A stretch of 13,959 bases of DNA from Verrucomicrobiota bacterium (GTDB taxonomy: Bacteria > Verrucomicrobiota > Verrucomicrobiia > Limisphaerales > J093). Position 1 is the stretch's first letter. Each line of letters starts with the position of its first letter. The notes under the pieces were generated by a model. That model saw only the letters and a program-made list of their open reading frames with translations. It was not told the DNA's origin and made no database searches. The stretch covers positions 1 through 13,959 of the forward strand of contig JARYMD010000067.1 of the NCBI GenBank assembly GCA_029907285.1, given 5' to 3'. Below are positions 7,975-13,959 of this stretch, piece by piece. Both the position numbers and the translations under genes were made by a program.

Positions 7975-8382
7975 TCAGGACCCGCCAATTGCCTGACCGC
8001 AATTCCAACAGTAGCTGGCCTGGGGGCCGGACGATTGTCCGCACCGGCTGCACCGCCGCGTCGATGCCAACGTGCGGCGATGAACCACGAGGTTCCGAAC
8101 GTACGGTATCCACGTGAAAGCATACGCGAAAATAAACACTGAATCGCGCCTGTAAAACAGCGCATACGCAAACAACAGCGTCGCCCCCACAAGGCTCAGC
8201 CACCAAAACGACACCGGCACAACAACGCGCTTGTGTCGCTCGGTTGCATACCATTGCACAAGGAACCTTGAAAAAAATGTCAGGTTCCCCAGCCACCCCA
8301 CGATTTTCCATGCGTGCCATTCGATGCCGAGGAACCGTCCCTCGCGCCACAAAAGGTCTGTCAGCCAGTCCATGCATGACAT
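7975..8382 (-). CDS. LAB_N-domain small membrane protein with C-terminal zinc ribbon
   Basis: This is a 135-residue protein with three predicted membrane segments: 25-46 (WKIVGWLGNLTFFSRFLVQW), 57-77 and 80-100. They match the LAB_N domain (named after the N-terminus of some lipid-A-disaccharide synthases), including SRFLVQWYATE and PVSFWWLSLVGA. Stand-alone LAB_N proteins usually occur with lipid-glycosyltransferase genes and are thought to act on lipid-linked sugars. None is beside this one. The C-terminus carries two CxxC pairs, Cys111-Cys114 and Cys125-Cys128, each followed by Gly, which is a zinc-ribbon layout and is not part of the usual domain. It is therefore a fusion, presumably with the ribbon on the cytoplasmic side. 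The ATG at 8382 is used; ATG 8373 is possible. No strong Shine-Dalgarno was seen. Function is unknown beyond the domain call. Confidence 0.82.
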   Translation of the reverse strand: MSCMDWLTDLLWREGRFLGIEWHAWKIVGWLGNLTFFSRFLVQWYATERHKRVVVPVSFWWLSLVGATLLFAYALFYRRDSVFIFAYAFTWIPYVRNLVVHRRTLASTRRCSRCGQSSGPQASYCWNCGQAIGGS

Positions 8383-8500
8383 TTAGCCCGCAACCGGCCT
8401 TTGTGACAAACAAATTGCCGGGGTTGAACGCAAACCGATTCTCAGCGAGGCTCGGCCTCAGACCGGCCGCGCATGCGGTGCCGTAATGCCCACTTGCCCA

Positions 8501-8604
8501 CATATTTCCCAGCCCGGCGTAGCCGGAACAAAGTCGCCTGACGGGCAACGCTCCCGGCTCCTGCACCCCCCCGGACCTTCAACCACGCCGGGCTGGGAAA
8601 TATG
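8501..8604. repeat. 104-bp element with 20-bp perfect inverted ends (REP/MITE-like)
   Basis: Positions 8501-8520 (CATATTTCCCAGCCCGGCGT) are the exact reverse complement of 8585-8604. Between them lie 64 nt with a further inner pair, AGCCGG (8521-8526) and CCGGCT (8554-8559). The left arm plus about 27 nt of the inside recurs in the same orientation at 13736-13783. The structure suits a REP-type extragenic palindrome or a small non-autonomous element. No transposase is encoded in the window. Confidence 0.7.
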
Positions 8605-8767
8605 GCCTGCGACTCCGTCGCCATAAAAAGTGCTCTGATCAAGCCCCACTGGACCCGGCACTGCCAGAGTAACTGCCAACCACATGAAACTGTTCCGCCC
8701 AAAGGCGGGACTCCAACGGCCGTGGGCGCAGCATCGTCCAATGCGCAGCACAACCCATCGCTGTTAG

Positions 8768-8792
8768 AATAGAGTGACAGGCACGATATTTG
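8768..8792. repeat. 25-bp direct repeat, copy 1
   Basis: The core is AATAGAGTGACAGGCACGAT followed by ATTTG. It matches the copy at 8851-8875 in 24 of 25 positions, with start-to-start spacing of 83 nt. Both copies lie in the divergent intergenic region. Short GTGACAG-GCACG-type motifs like this are often found as dispersed extragenic repeats, but it could also be a binding site for the divergent promoters. Confidence 0.65.
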
Positions 8793-8850
8793 TCTGAAGT
8801 CTCTGAGAACCGTTGTGAGCGGTCGGCGGGTTGTTCGCGCTGGCGAAGCA

Positions 8851-8875
8851 AATAGAGTGACAGACACGATATTTG
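8851..8875. repeat. 25-bp direct repeat, copy 2
   Basis: AATAGAGTGACAGACACGAT followed by ATTTG; one G-to-A difference from the copy at 8768-8792. It ends 245 nt upstream of the transporter start. Confidence 0.65.
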
Positions 8876-9120
8876 CATAATGTGCCAGGCTCACAATTCA
8901 ACATTGAGTTTCTGGCAGTCGCGCTGGCGGGATGCGCTGCCGCAATCAAACTTGCCTCAGCTCTGGAAACTGAGATTCTCTCGGTCGGGCGCGGGTTTCC
9001 ACGCCCCGGAGATGTCACCGGACCGAAGGCATGGGTGTATCCGCGGGGATGGCCGGTGCGATTTCGGGGTCAGGTCACAACCCATGCCGGACGCGCTCGA
9101 AGGCAATATCAGGAAACGAC

Positions 9121-10428
9121 ATGACCGCACAGCAAGTTCAGGATCGGATCGCCGCATGGCAAATGCGCGTTTTTTGGCTTCTGTGGACCGCATACGCCTC
9201 ATATTACCTGTGCCGGGTGAACTTTGCCGTGGCACAGCCGGCCATTCTCAAGGAATTCCCGTCGTGGACAGCGGCCCAGATCGGGACGATACCGTCGGTG
9301 TACGCGCTTTTTTACGCGGCTGGCCAGATGATAAATGGCACACTCGGCCAGCGGTTCGGAGCGCGCCGGATGATGACTGCAGCGTTGCTGATTGCGTCGC
9401 TCACGAATCTTGCTTTTTCCTTTGCATCGTCGTTTGGGGTCATGCTCGTGCTCTGGGCAATCAACGGGTACGCCCAATCGGCGGGATGGTCGCTTCTTGT
9501 GCAAACCGTATCGAATTGGAACACATCAAGGCGGCGCGGAACTGTGATGGGGTTGATCTCGACCTGCTATCAGGTTGGCAATGTAGTTTCGTGGTTGTTG
9601 GCGGGGATGTTGTGCGACAGCAGCCTGGGTTGGCGTGCGGCATTTTGGGTGCCGAGCCTGATTCTGCTCCCGGTTGCGGCCGTTTTTTATCTGTTCCTGC
9701 GGAATTCACCTGAGGAAGCAGGGTTGCCGTCGATCCGCGATGATGTTGGCGCTGCGTTTCAAACCTCGGCAAAGACGACTGGCGGATCTGGAGACGGTTG
9801 GCATGTCACATGGCACATTCTGTTGATCACTCTTTCAAACCCGATCCTGTGGGTTCTCGGGGTCGGCTATTTCTGCATGAACTCGGTTCGGTACACGTTC
9901 ATGAACTGGACCGTGCAATACATGGCCGAATTCCACGGCCGTTCGATCAAAGGCAGCGCTTTCATGGCAATTGCAATTCCGCTGATCGGGTCACTGGGCG
10001 CTCTTGCTGCGGGGTGGGCATCGGATACATTGTTCGGCAAACGGCGTGCGCCTGTTTGTGCGATAATGCTAACGGCGCTTGCAGTGTTGTGCCCAACGTT
10101 TACTCTCATTCCCCAGGGCGAATGGGTGACAGCTACAGCGGTATTGGGGCTTGCGGGCTTTTTGATTTACGGCCCTGACATGCTGATGAGCGGCGCGGCA
10201 ACAATCGATGTGAGCCATCCAAAAGCCGCATCAATTGCCACCGGGCTTACGATGAGTCTTGGCGCCACAGGCGCCATATTCTCCGGCCGCGGCATTGGAT
10301 GGCTCAAAGACATTTCCCATGGCCAGTGGTCGCTTGTGTTCTGGGTGCTCGGGGGGATATCTCTGGTTTCGGCCATGCTGATGGTTTCGATCTGGAACGC
10401 GCGCCCAAAGGCCTCTGAAACAAAATGA
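9121..10428 (+). CDS. MFS transporter, organophosphate:phosphate antiporter (OPA, GlpT/UhpT-like) family
   Basis: This 435-residue inner-membrane carrier has about twelve hydrophobic segments. The start of the first helix, WTAYASYYLCRVNFAVAQP, with Arg32, is the family signature. A second arginine in the C-terminal half, Arg257 in NSVRYTFMNW, matches the position of the second substrate-binding arginine of GlpT. GQRFGARRMM (76-85) and ASDTLFGKRRAP are the loop 2-3 and loop 8-9 motifs of the major facilitator superfamily. Members exchange inorganic phosphate for phosphorylated compounds such as glycerol-3-phosphate, hexose phosphates or phosphoglycerates; which one cannot be read from sequence. 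The ATG at 9121 is chosen because AGGA lies 6 nt upstream, although the frame stays open to 9031. The stop overlaps the start of the HAD phosphatase gene (ATGA), so the two are translationally coupled and probably serve one pathway: import of a phosphorylated metabolite, then dephosphorylation. Confidence 0.9.
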   Translation: MTAQQVQDRIAAWQMRVFWLLWTAYASYYLCRVNFAVAQPAILKEFPSWTAAQIGTIPSVYALFYAAGQMINGTLGQRFGARRMMTAALLIASLTNLAFSFASSFGVMLVLWAINGYAQSAGWSLLVQTVSNWNTSRRRGTVMGLISTCYQVGNVVSWLLAGMLCDSSLGWRAAFWVPSLILLPVAAVFYLFLRNSPEEAGLPSIRDDVGAAFQTSAKTTGGSGDGWHVTWHILLITLSNPILWVLGVGYFCMNSVRYTFMNWTVQYMAEFHGRSIKGSAFMAIAIPLIGSLGALAAGWASDTLFGKRRAPVCAIMLTALAVLCPTFTLIPQGEWVTATAVLGLAGFLIYGPDMLMSGAATIDVSHPKAASIATGLTMSLGATGAIFSGRGIGWLKDISHGQWSLVFWVLGGISLVSAMLMVSIWNARPKASETK

Positions 10429-11588
10429 AATCGGCTTCTCAAAGTCAGAAGAAGACCCTCAAGCGGGATCGGTCTCCGGAGGTTCACTTAACCGTGCCCG
10501 GCTGGTGTGAGAGTGCCAAAACAAGCCTTGAAAACCTCATACACGCCGGCATTGGGAGAAACTGGCACGCAGTGTTTGATTTCGACAACACGATCATCTG
10601 CGGTGACATAGGCGAATCAACACTCGCACTTCTCGTCCGGGAAGGATTGATTTCGATCGAGCAACTGCCATCAACGCTTGCGCCGCCGTTTCGTGTGGGC
10701 GGGCGCGTGATAACACCGGCGTCGGTGGCAAATCTGGCCGAGTATTACGAAGCTTTTCTATCTCCAACCGGCCATGGCAGGAACGATCCCGAACCGCTTG
10801 CCAACGGCTATGTTTGGGCTGTCGAAGCAATGCAGGGCCTGACCGTTGCACAAGTGGTGGAAGCGACCCGTGCTGTTCATGCCATGTCCGAGCCGATGAA
10901 ACTCAGGCGGATCATTATACGGCCGGATGGCCCGTCGTGGCCGGTGCCGTTCATTTACCCCGAAATGGTTGAACTTATAGCCCGGATGATCGCCGCCTCG
11001 TTTCAGATATGGATCGTGTCGGCAACGAATGTTTGGAGCGTTCGGTGGATGGTGCAGCACGCACTTAATCCGGCACTGCACGAACACGGCATTACCCATG
11101 GAATTCCGCCGGACAACGTCATCGGAATCGCAACTTTGCTGACCGACGACCGCAACCGATTGTTCAAGGACTCCATCCTTGTCAGAGAAGATTCGGCTTA
11201 TGCAAGCCTTGACATGGAACGGCTTGGTGAATTGCGCCTGACAAGCAGACTTCAGTTTCCTGTCCCGACCTACTCGGGCAAGGTGGCTTGCATTTGGGAC
11301 GCTCTGAAGCAACGGCCGCATTTCGCTGCCGGTGACAGCCCCGGAGATCATGCAATGCTGGCTTTTGCACGAAACAGGCTTTGGATCGCCCGCCTCGACA
11401 AGCCCCATACCCAGTCATCCACTGCGGCACTAGCCCGCAAGAACAATCAGCACAGGTGGTTTATACAGCCCGTTTGGTGCGGCGACCAACCCGGATTTGT
11501 GCCCAACCTTGCCGAAGCAAGACGCCGCCCCGGGGCAAACGACACCGCCACGCGAAGATCGATCGCAGCATGGTTCCCCGAACAATGA
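10425..11588 (+). CDS. HAD-superfamily phosphatase (haloacid dehalogenase-like hydrolase)
   Basis: This 387-residue protein shows all four HAD motifs: VFDFDNTIICGD (nucleophile Asp52, Asp54), IWIVSATN (Ser199), Lys286 in TYSGKVACIW, and AAGDSPGDHAML (Asp304, Asp308) for magnesium binding. The long helical insert between motifs I and II (about 60-185) is a C1-type cap like those in phosphoserine and phosphorylcholine phosphatases. It lacks a signal peptide, so it should act in the cytoplasm. Its ATG overlaps the stop of the transporter gene by 4 nt, which argues that it hydrolyses the phosphorylated compound that the transporter brings in. The exact substrate is unknown. The protein is longer than typical HAD-IB phosphatases (about 220-350 residues), with an extra C-terminal tail of about 65 residues after motif IV. 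No frameshift or missing key residue is visible. Confidence 0.88.
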   Translation: MKSASQSQKKTLKRDRSPEVHLTVPGWCESAKTSLENLIHAGIGRNWHAVFDFDNTIICGDIGESTLALLVREGLISIEQLPSTLAPPFRVGGRVITPASVANLAEYYEAFLSPTGHGRNDPEPLANGYVWAVEAMQGLTVAQVVEATRAVHAMSEPMKLRRIIIRPDGPSWPVPFIYPEMVELIARMIAASFQIWIVSATNVWSVRWMVQHALNPALHEHGITHGIPPDNVIGIATLLTDDRNRLFKDSILVREDSAYASLDMERLGELRLTSRLQFPVPTYSGKVACIWDALKQRPHFAAGDSPGDHAMLAFARNRLWIARLDKPHTQSSTAALARKNNQHRWFIQPVWCGDQPGFVPNLAEARRRPGANDTATRRSIAAWFPEQ

Positions 11589-11591
11589 TTT

Positions 11592-11630
11592 GCATTCGGA
11601 AATGGATGCGCTTAACTTATGACTGCGCAT
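11592..11630 (+). promoter_or_regulatory. Alternative small hairpins in the hflX leader
   Basis: In the 55 nt between the HAD stop and the hflX start, ATGC (11606-11609) can pair either with GCAT (11592-11595) or, as ATGCGC (11606-11611), with GCGCAT (11625-11630), giving a 6-bp stem with a 13-nt loop just before the GGAG of hflX. The stems are short and may have no role. Confidence 0.2.
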
Positions 11631-11643
11631 TAGCTTTGGAGTA

Positions 11644-12933
11644 TTGAAGGCGCTTTATTCAACAGAACGAGAACGAAAAACAAGGCGAGCCTTTCTCATA
11701 GGCATCGAACTAAAAGGCCGGCCGGCCTCTGAAGCGCGCGATTCGCTCGACGAGCTGGCTCAGCTCGCCCGGTCTGCCGGCGCCCAGGTCGTCGGGGAGG
11801 GCCTTCAGCGGCTTGAAAAACCAAACGCAGCCACTTACATCGGCTCCGGCAAAGCCGAAGAGTTCAGTGAACGCTGCAAAGCCGAGGCGGTCGATACAAT
11901 CATCTTCGACGAGGAGCTGTCGCCCGCGCAGATTCGAAATCTCGAGTGCATTTTCTCTTGCAAGGTTCTGGATCGGACAGACCTCATACTCGAGATTTTT
12001 GCGCGGCGGGCAAGAAGCCGGGAAGGCAAACTCGAGGTCGAACTGGCGCAATTGCAGCACCTTCTTCCACGGCTGACCCGGTACTGGACACACCTATCGC
12101 GGCAAAAGGGCGGCATCGGCCTCCGAGGCGGCGAAGGCGAAAGCCAGTTGGAAGCAGACCGCCGCAGAGTTCAAGAACGGATCAGCCGGTTGGAAGCCGA
12201 GCTGGAAGAAGTAAAGCGCCAGCGCCAAACCCAGCGCGAAGGAAGACAACGAAACAAGTGGCCTCTGGCGTCTCTGGTTGGATACACAAACGCCGGCAAA
12301 TCCACACTCTTCAATGCTCTGACCGGGGCGGATGTTCTTGAGGAAGACCTGTTGTTTGCAACGCTTGATCCAACCGTACGACGGGTCCGTTTGCCGTCCA
12401 ACCAGAGCATTCTGCTTTCTGACACGGTTGGGTTCATCCGCAAACTCCCGCACGGGCTGATCGAAGCTTTCAAAGCGACCCTCGAGGAAGTGGTAAACGC
12501 AGACCTTCTTCTGCACGTGGTGGACGTTGCCCACCCGCAGGCTCGCGAACAAATCGCCGCCGTAAACAGTGTGCTTGAAGAAATAGGCGCTTCAGAGAAA
12601 CCGACGATTCTCGTTCTCAACAAGATTGACCTGCTGGAAAATGGCGAACTGGCCTCTTTGTGGTATCACGAGCACCCATCGGCGGTTGCCGTGTCGGCAA
12701 AGACCGGGGCGGGGTTCCCTGAATTGCTGTCCGAGATCGGCAGCCGCTTGAAACCGCCGAGAGAAAACGTCCGGCTCGTCATACCGCAACGCGAAGCGTC
12801 CGTTCTCGCCAGACTGCATGCTGTTGGCGAGATTGTTTCCAGCTCGTACCGTGGCAACTTTGCCCATTTCCATGCAAGAATCCCGCCACACCTGCTGAAT
12901 GAGTTTGCTCCATACATCGACGGAGATTCGTAG
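11644..12933 (+). CDS. hflX: GTPase HflX (ribosome-splitting/rescue GTPase)
   Basis: At 429 residues this is a full-length HflX. The N-terminal domain (1 to about 200) contains the glycine-rich loop RQKGGIGLRGGEGE (153-166) followed by a long basic coiled-coil (about 168-203). The G domain has G1 GYTNAGKST (213-221), G2 in ATLDPT, G3 DTVGF (260-264), G4 NKID (326-329) and G5 SAK (351-353). HflX binds the 50S ribosomal subunit and splits stalled or hibernating ribosomes, especially under heat stress, using GTP. The start is a TTG at 11644 with GGAG only 2 nt upstream; the frame is closed at 11620, and no ATG in the first twenty codons offers a better start. It follows the HAD gene by 55 nt and precedes radC by 71 nt, both on the same strand, so it may be read from the transporter transcript or from its own promoter. 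Confidence 0.96.
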   Translation: MKALYSTERERKTRRAFLIGIELKGRPASEARDSLDELAQLARSAGAQVVGEGLQRLEKPNAATYIGSGKAEEFSERCKAEAVDTIIFDEELSPAQIRNLECIFSCKVLDRTDLILEIFARRARSREGKLEVELAQLQHLLPRLTRYWTHLSRQKGGIGLRGGEGESQLEADRRRVQERISRLEAELEEVKRQRQTQREGRQRNKWPLASLVGYTNAGKSTLFNALTGADVLEEDLLFATLDPTVRRVRLPSNQSILLSDTVGFIRKLPHGLIEAFKATLEEVVNADLLLHVVDVAHPQAREQIAAVNSVLEEIGASEKPTILVLNKIDLLENGELASLWYHEHPSAVAVSAKTGAGFPELLSEIGSRLKPPRENVRLVIPQREASVLARLHAVGEIVSSSYRGNFAHFHARIPPHLLNEFAPYIDGDS

Positions 12934-13004
12934 TTGGGAAGCCGGGGGGCGTCCGGCAACAGTTGCAGTTCTGCAGCGGGAACAGGAAAATCGACAGGGA
13001 GGAT

Positions 13005-13715
13005 ATGACAGGTCAGTTTCGTATCAAGGACATGCCGCCGGGCGAACGCCCGCGCGAACGCCTGATATCGCGCGGCGCAGAGAATCTCAGCGCAACCGAA
13101 CTCGTGGCAATACTGCTCAGAACCGGCAGCAAAGGACGTTCGGCACTGGAACTCGCAGGCGAACTCATTGCACGGTACGAACGGCTCGACGCCCTGGCGC
13201 GCGCGTCCATCGAGGAGATTCAGCGGATCAAAGGCATTGGCCGCGACAAGGCCGTCACGCTCAAAGCCGCGTTCACCTTGGCGCGGAAGATGGCGTGCGA
13301 AATCCACGATGAATCACCGATCATGGATTCGCCAGAACGAGTGGCTGATCTGCTCCGCGAGGAGAACAGATTGTACACGGTCGAATGCTTTCAACTCGTG
13401 CTGCTCAACACGCGGCGGCGGCTCATCCGGATCGAAAAACTTTCGCAGGGAACCTTGGACACGCTGCTCATCCACCCGCGAGAGGTGTTCCGGGCTGCGA
13501 TAGTGGCCGGTGCTTCTGCAATAGTAGTCGTGCACAACCACCCAAGCGGCGATCCAACGCCAAGCGACCAGGACATCAAAGTGACCCGCGACCTGATCAG
13601 GGCCGGCCAATTGCTTAAGATAGATGTGCTCGACCACGTAATTCTCGGGAAACGAACAAGCGACCGCGACCGCGACTACGTTTCGCTGCGTGAACTTGGG
13701 TATTTCTACGTTTAG
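13005..13715 (+). CDS. radC: RadC family protein (JAB/MPN+ domain, UPF0758)
   Basis: This 236-residue protein has an N-terminal helix-hairpin-helix region (about 1-95, with RPRERLISRGAENLSATELV and RIKGIGRDKA) and a C-terminal JAMM metalloprotease-like domain. The zinc motif is complete: Glu127 in VECFQ, His177 and His179 in HNHPSGDPTPSDQD, Ser187 and Asp190. The family was once linked to DNA repair, but the real role is uncertain; DNA binding by the HhH and a metal-dependent hydrolase activity are inferred from the domains. I chose the ATG at 13005 because GGGAGG lies just upstream, although the gap is only 2 nt; a TTG at 12963 or an ATG at 13032 are the alternatives. Nothing is missing compared with family members (about 220-250 residues). 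It is the last complete gene of the plus-strand block. Confidence 0.95.
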   Translation: MTGQFRIKDMPPGERPRERLISRGAENLSATELVAILLRTGSKGRSALELAGELIARYERLDALARASIEEIQRIKGIGRDKAVTLKAAFTLARKMACEIHDESPIMDSPERVADLLREENRLYTVECFQLVLLNTRRRLIRIEKLSQGTLDTLLIHPREVFRAAIVAGASAIVVVHNHPSGDPTPSDQDIKVTRDLIRAGQLLKIDVLDHVILGKRTSDRDRDYVSLRELGYFYV

Positions 13716-13735
13716 CGAGGGGCACCCTTGGCCTG

Positions 13736-13783
13736 CATATCTCGCAGCGCGGCGTAGCCGGAACCAAAGTTGCCTGGCGGGCA
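13736..13783. repeat. Half copy of the 104-bp REP-like element
   Basis: This stretch aligns with 8501-8547 with five mismatches and one extra base over 48 positions, including an identical CGGCGTAGCCGGAAC core. The right-hand inverted arm is absent here, so it is a solitary half unit. It begins 21 nt after the radC stop. Confidence 0.7.
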
Positions 13784-13836
13784 GAGACCCGATGCCTGCG
13801 CACGTTGATGAGCGCTGCATTGCTGCACGCTGTGCC

Positions 13837-13929
13837 GTTGAACGTTGGACGTTGAGCGTTCCGATCGGTTCATCCGGCGGGTTGTCTGTCAGGGAACGTT
13901 CAACGTTCAACGCTCAACGTAAAACGTTC
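13837..13929. repeat. Inverted array of AACGTTC heptamers
   Basis: From 13895 to 13929 five 7-bp units run in a row (AACGTTC, AACGTTC, AACGCTC, AACGTAA, AACGTTC). From 13840 to 13860 three units run as the complement (GAACGTT, GGACGTT, GAGCGTT). The arms 13837-13862 and 13893-13918 pair in 23 of 26 positions around a 30-nt loop. Each unit has an internal AACGTT palindrome. Such heptamer runs give false proteins with NVQRST-type repeats in translated frames. It could serve as a strong hairpin downstream of radC. Confidence 0.7.
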
Positions 13930-13946
13930 AAAGGGGTGACTGCACA

Positions 13947-13959
13947 ATGACTGCTCAAT
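13947..13959 (+). CDS. Possible first codons of a further gene (cut by window end)
   Basis: An ATG at 13947 opens a frame reading MTAQ to the window edge, with AAGGGG (13931-13936) 10 nt upstream. Only four codons are visible, so this rests on the ribosome-binding site and position alone. Confidence 0.2.

Larger units (their letters stand above)
8383..9120. other. Divergent, repeat-rich intergenic region without a supported gene
   Basis: These 738 nt separate the leftward LAB_N gene from the rightward transporter gene and must hold both promoters. The part from 8501 to 8604 is an inverted-repeat element, and 8768-8875 carries a pair of 25-bp direct repeats. A small hairpin (CCGCC, CAAA, GGCGG) lies at 8695-8708. 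The frames present (for example 8873-9124 on the plus strand) overlap one another, lack family resemblance and run through the repeats. I do not call a gene here, and I could not identify a reliable sigma-70 promoter. Confidence 0.6.

Noticed and set aside
7946..8566. Minus-strand frame of 206 codons covering the LAB_N gene
   Set aside because: It runs in another frame across the LAB_N gene and into the inverted-repeat element. The LAB_N frame has clear membrane segments and family motifs.
8873..9124. Plus-strand frame upstream of the transporter with a hydrophobic, alanine-rich start
   Set aside because: It starts inside a direct repeat, turns into Arg/Pro-rich sequence of low complexity and overlaps the transporter start. 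No family is recognised.
12935..12955. GCCGG/CCGGC hairpin after hflX as a terminator
   Set aside because: Only a 5-bp stem with a 7-nt loop and no T-run; too weak to call.
13833..13932. Possible CRISPR array
   Set aside because: The units are 7 bp with no spacers, and no cas gene is present.
13314..13950. Frames running through the repeats downstream of radC, including NVQRST-like peptides
   Set aside because: These peptides come from translation of the AACGTTC heptamers and the REP-like half element and are not real proteins.

Overview
The window looks like a chromosomal piece of a Gram-negative member of the PVC group, most likely Verrucomicrobiota (a Pedosphaera/Limisphaerales-like lineage). 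The reasons are indirect. There is a HEAT-type C-terminus of a kind I associate with verrucomicrobial proteins, a very large secreted glycan-degrading fusion enzyme, a hopanoid-type sugar epimerase, weak or absent Shine-Dalgarno sites on most genes, and intergenic regions full of dispersed palindromic and heptamer repeats. No transposase, integrase, phage gene, CRISPR array, tRNA or rRNA is visible. This reads as chromosomal backbone, not as a mobile island.

Layout. (1) Positions 2-406, plus strand: the tail of a HEAT-repeat protein cut by the window edge. It converges on the next gene across a short gap holding a perfect hairpin (457-475). (2) Positions 476-8382, minus strand: five genes read leftwards. 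In transcription order they are a small LAB_N membrane protein with a C-terminal zinc ribbon, a DUF4956 membrane protein, a VTC-domain protein 12 nt behind it, a 1455-residue secreted GH2 plus glutaminase-A-like fusion, and an HpnA-like NAD-dependent epimerase. Two CTGTT-type palindromes lie between the VTC gene and the GH2 gene. (3) Positions 8383-9120: a 738-bp divergent intergenic region without a convincing gene. It holds a 104-bp element with 20-bp perfect inverted ends and a pair of 25-bp direct repeats. (4) Positions 9121-13715, plus strand: an organophosphate-antiporter-family transporter translationally coupled to a HAD phosphatase, then hflX and radC. (5) Positions 13716-13959: a half copy of the 104-bp element, an inverted heptamer array, and possibly the first codons of another gene.

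How the genes fit together. DUF4956 and the VTC protein form a recurrent pair that probably acts at the membrane in polyphosphate-like chemistry. The transporter/phosphatase pair looks like uptake of a phosphorylated metabolite followed by removal of its phosphate. The GH2 fusion is probably an exported enzyme for complex glycans or glycoconjugates. HflX and RadC are housekeeping. I see no classic defence system. The most unusual protein is the GH2/glutaminase fusion, and the most unusual DNA is the repeat-rich intergenic sequence.
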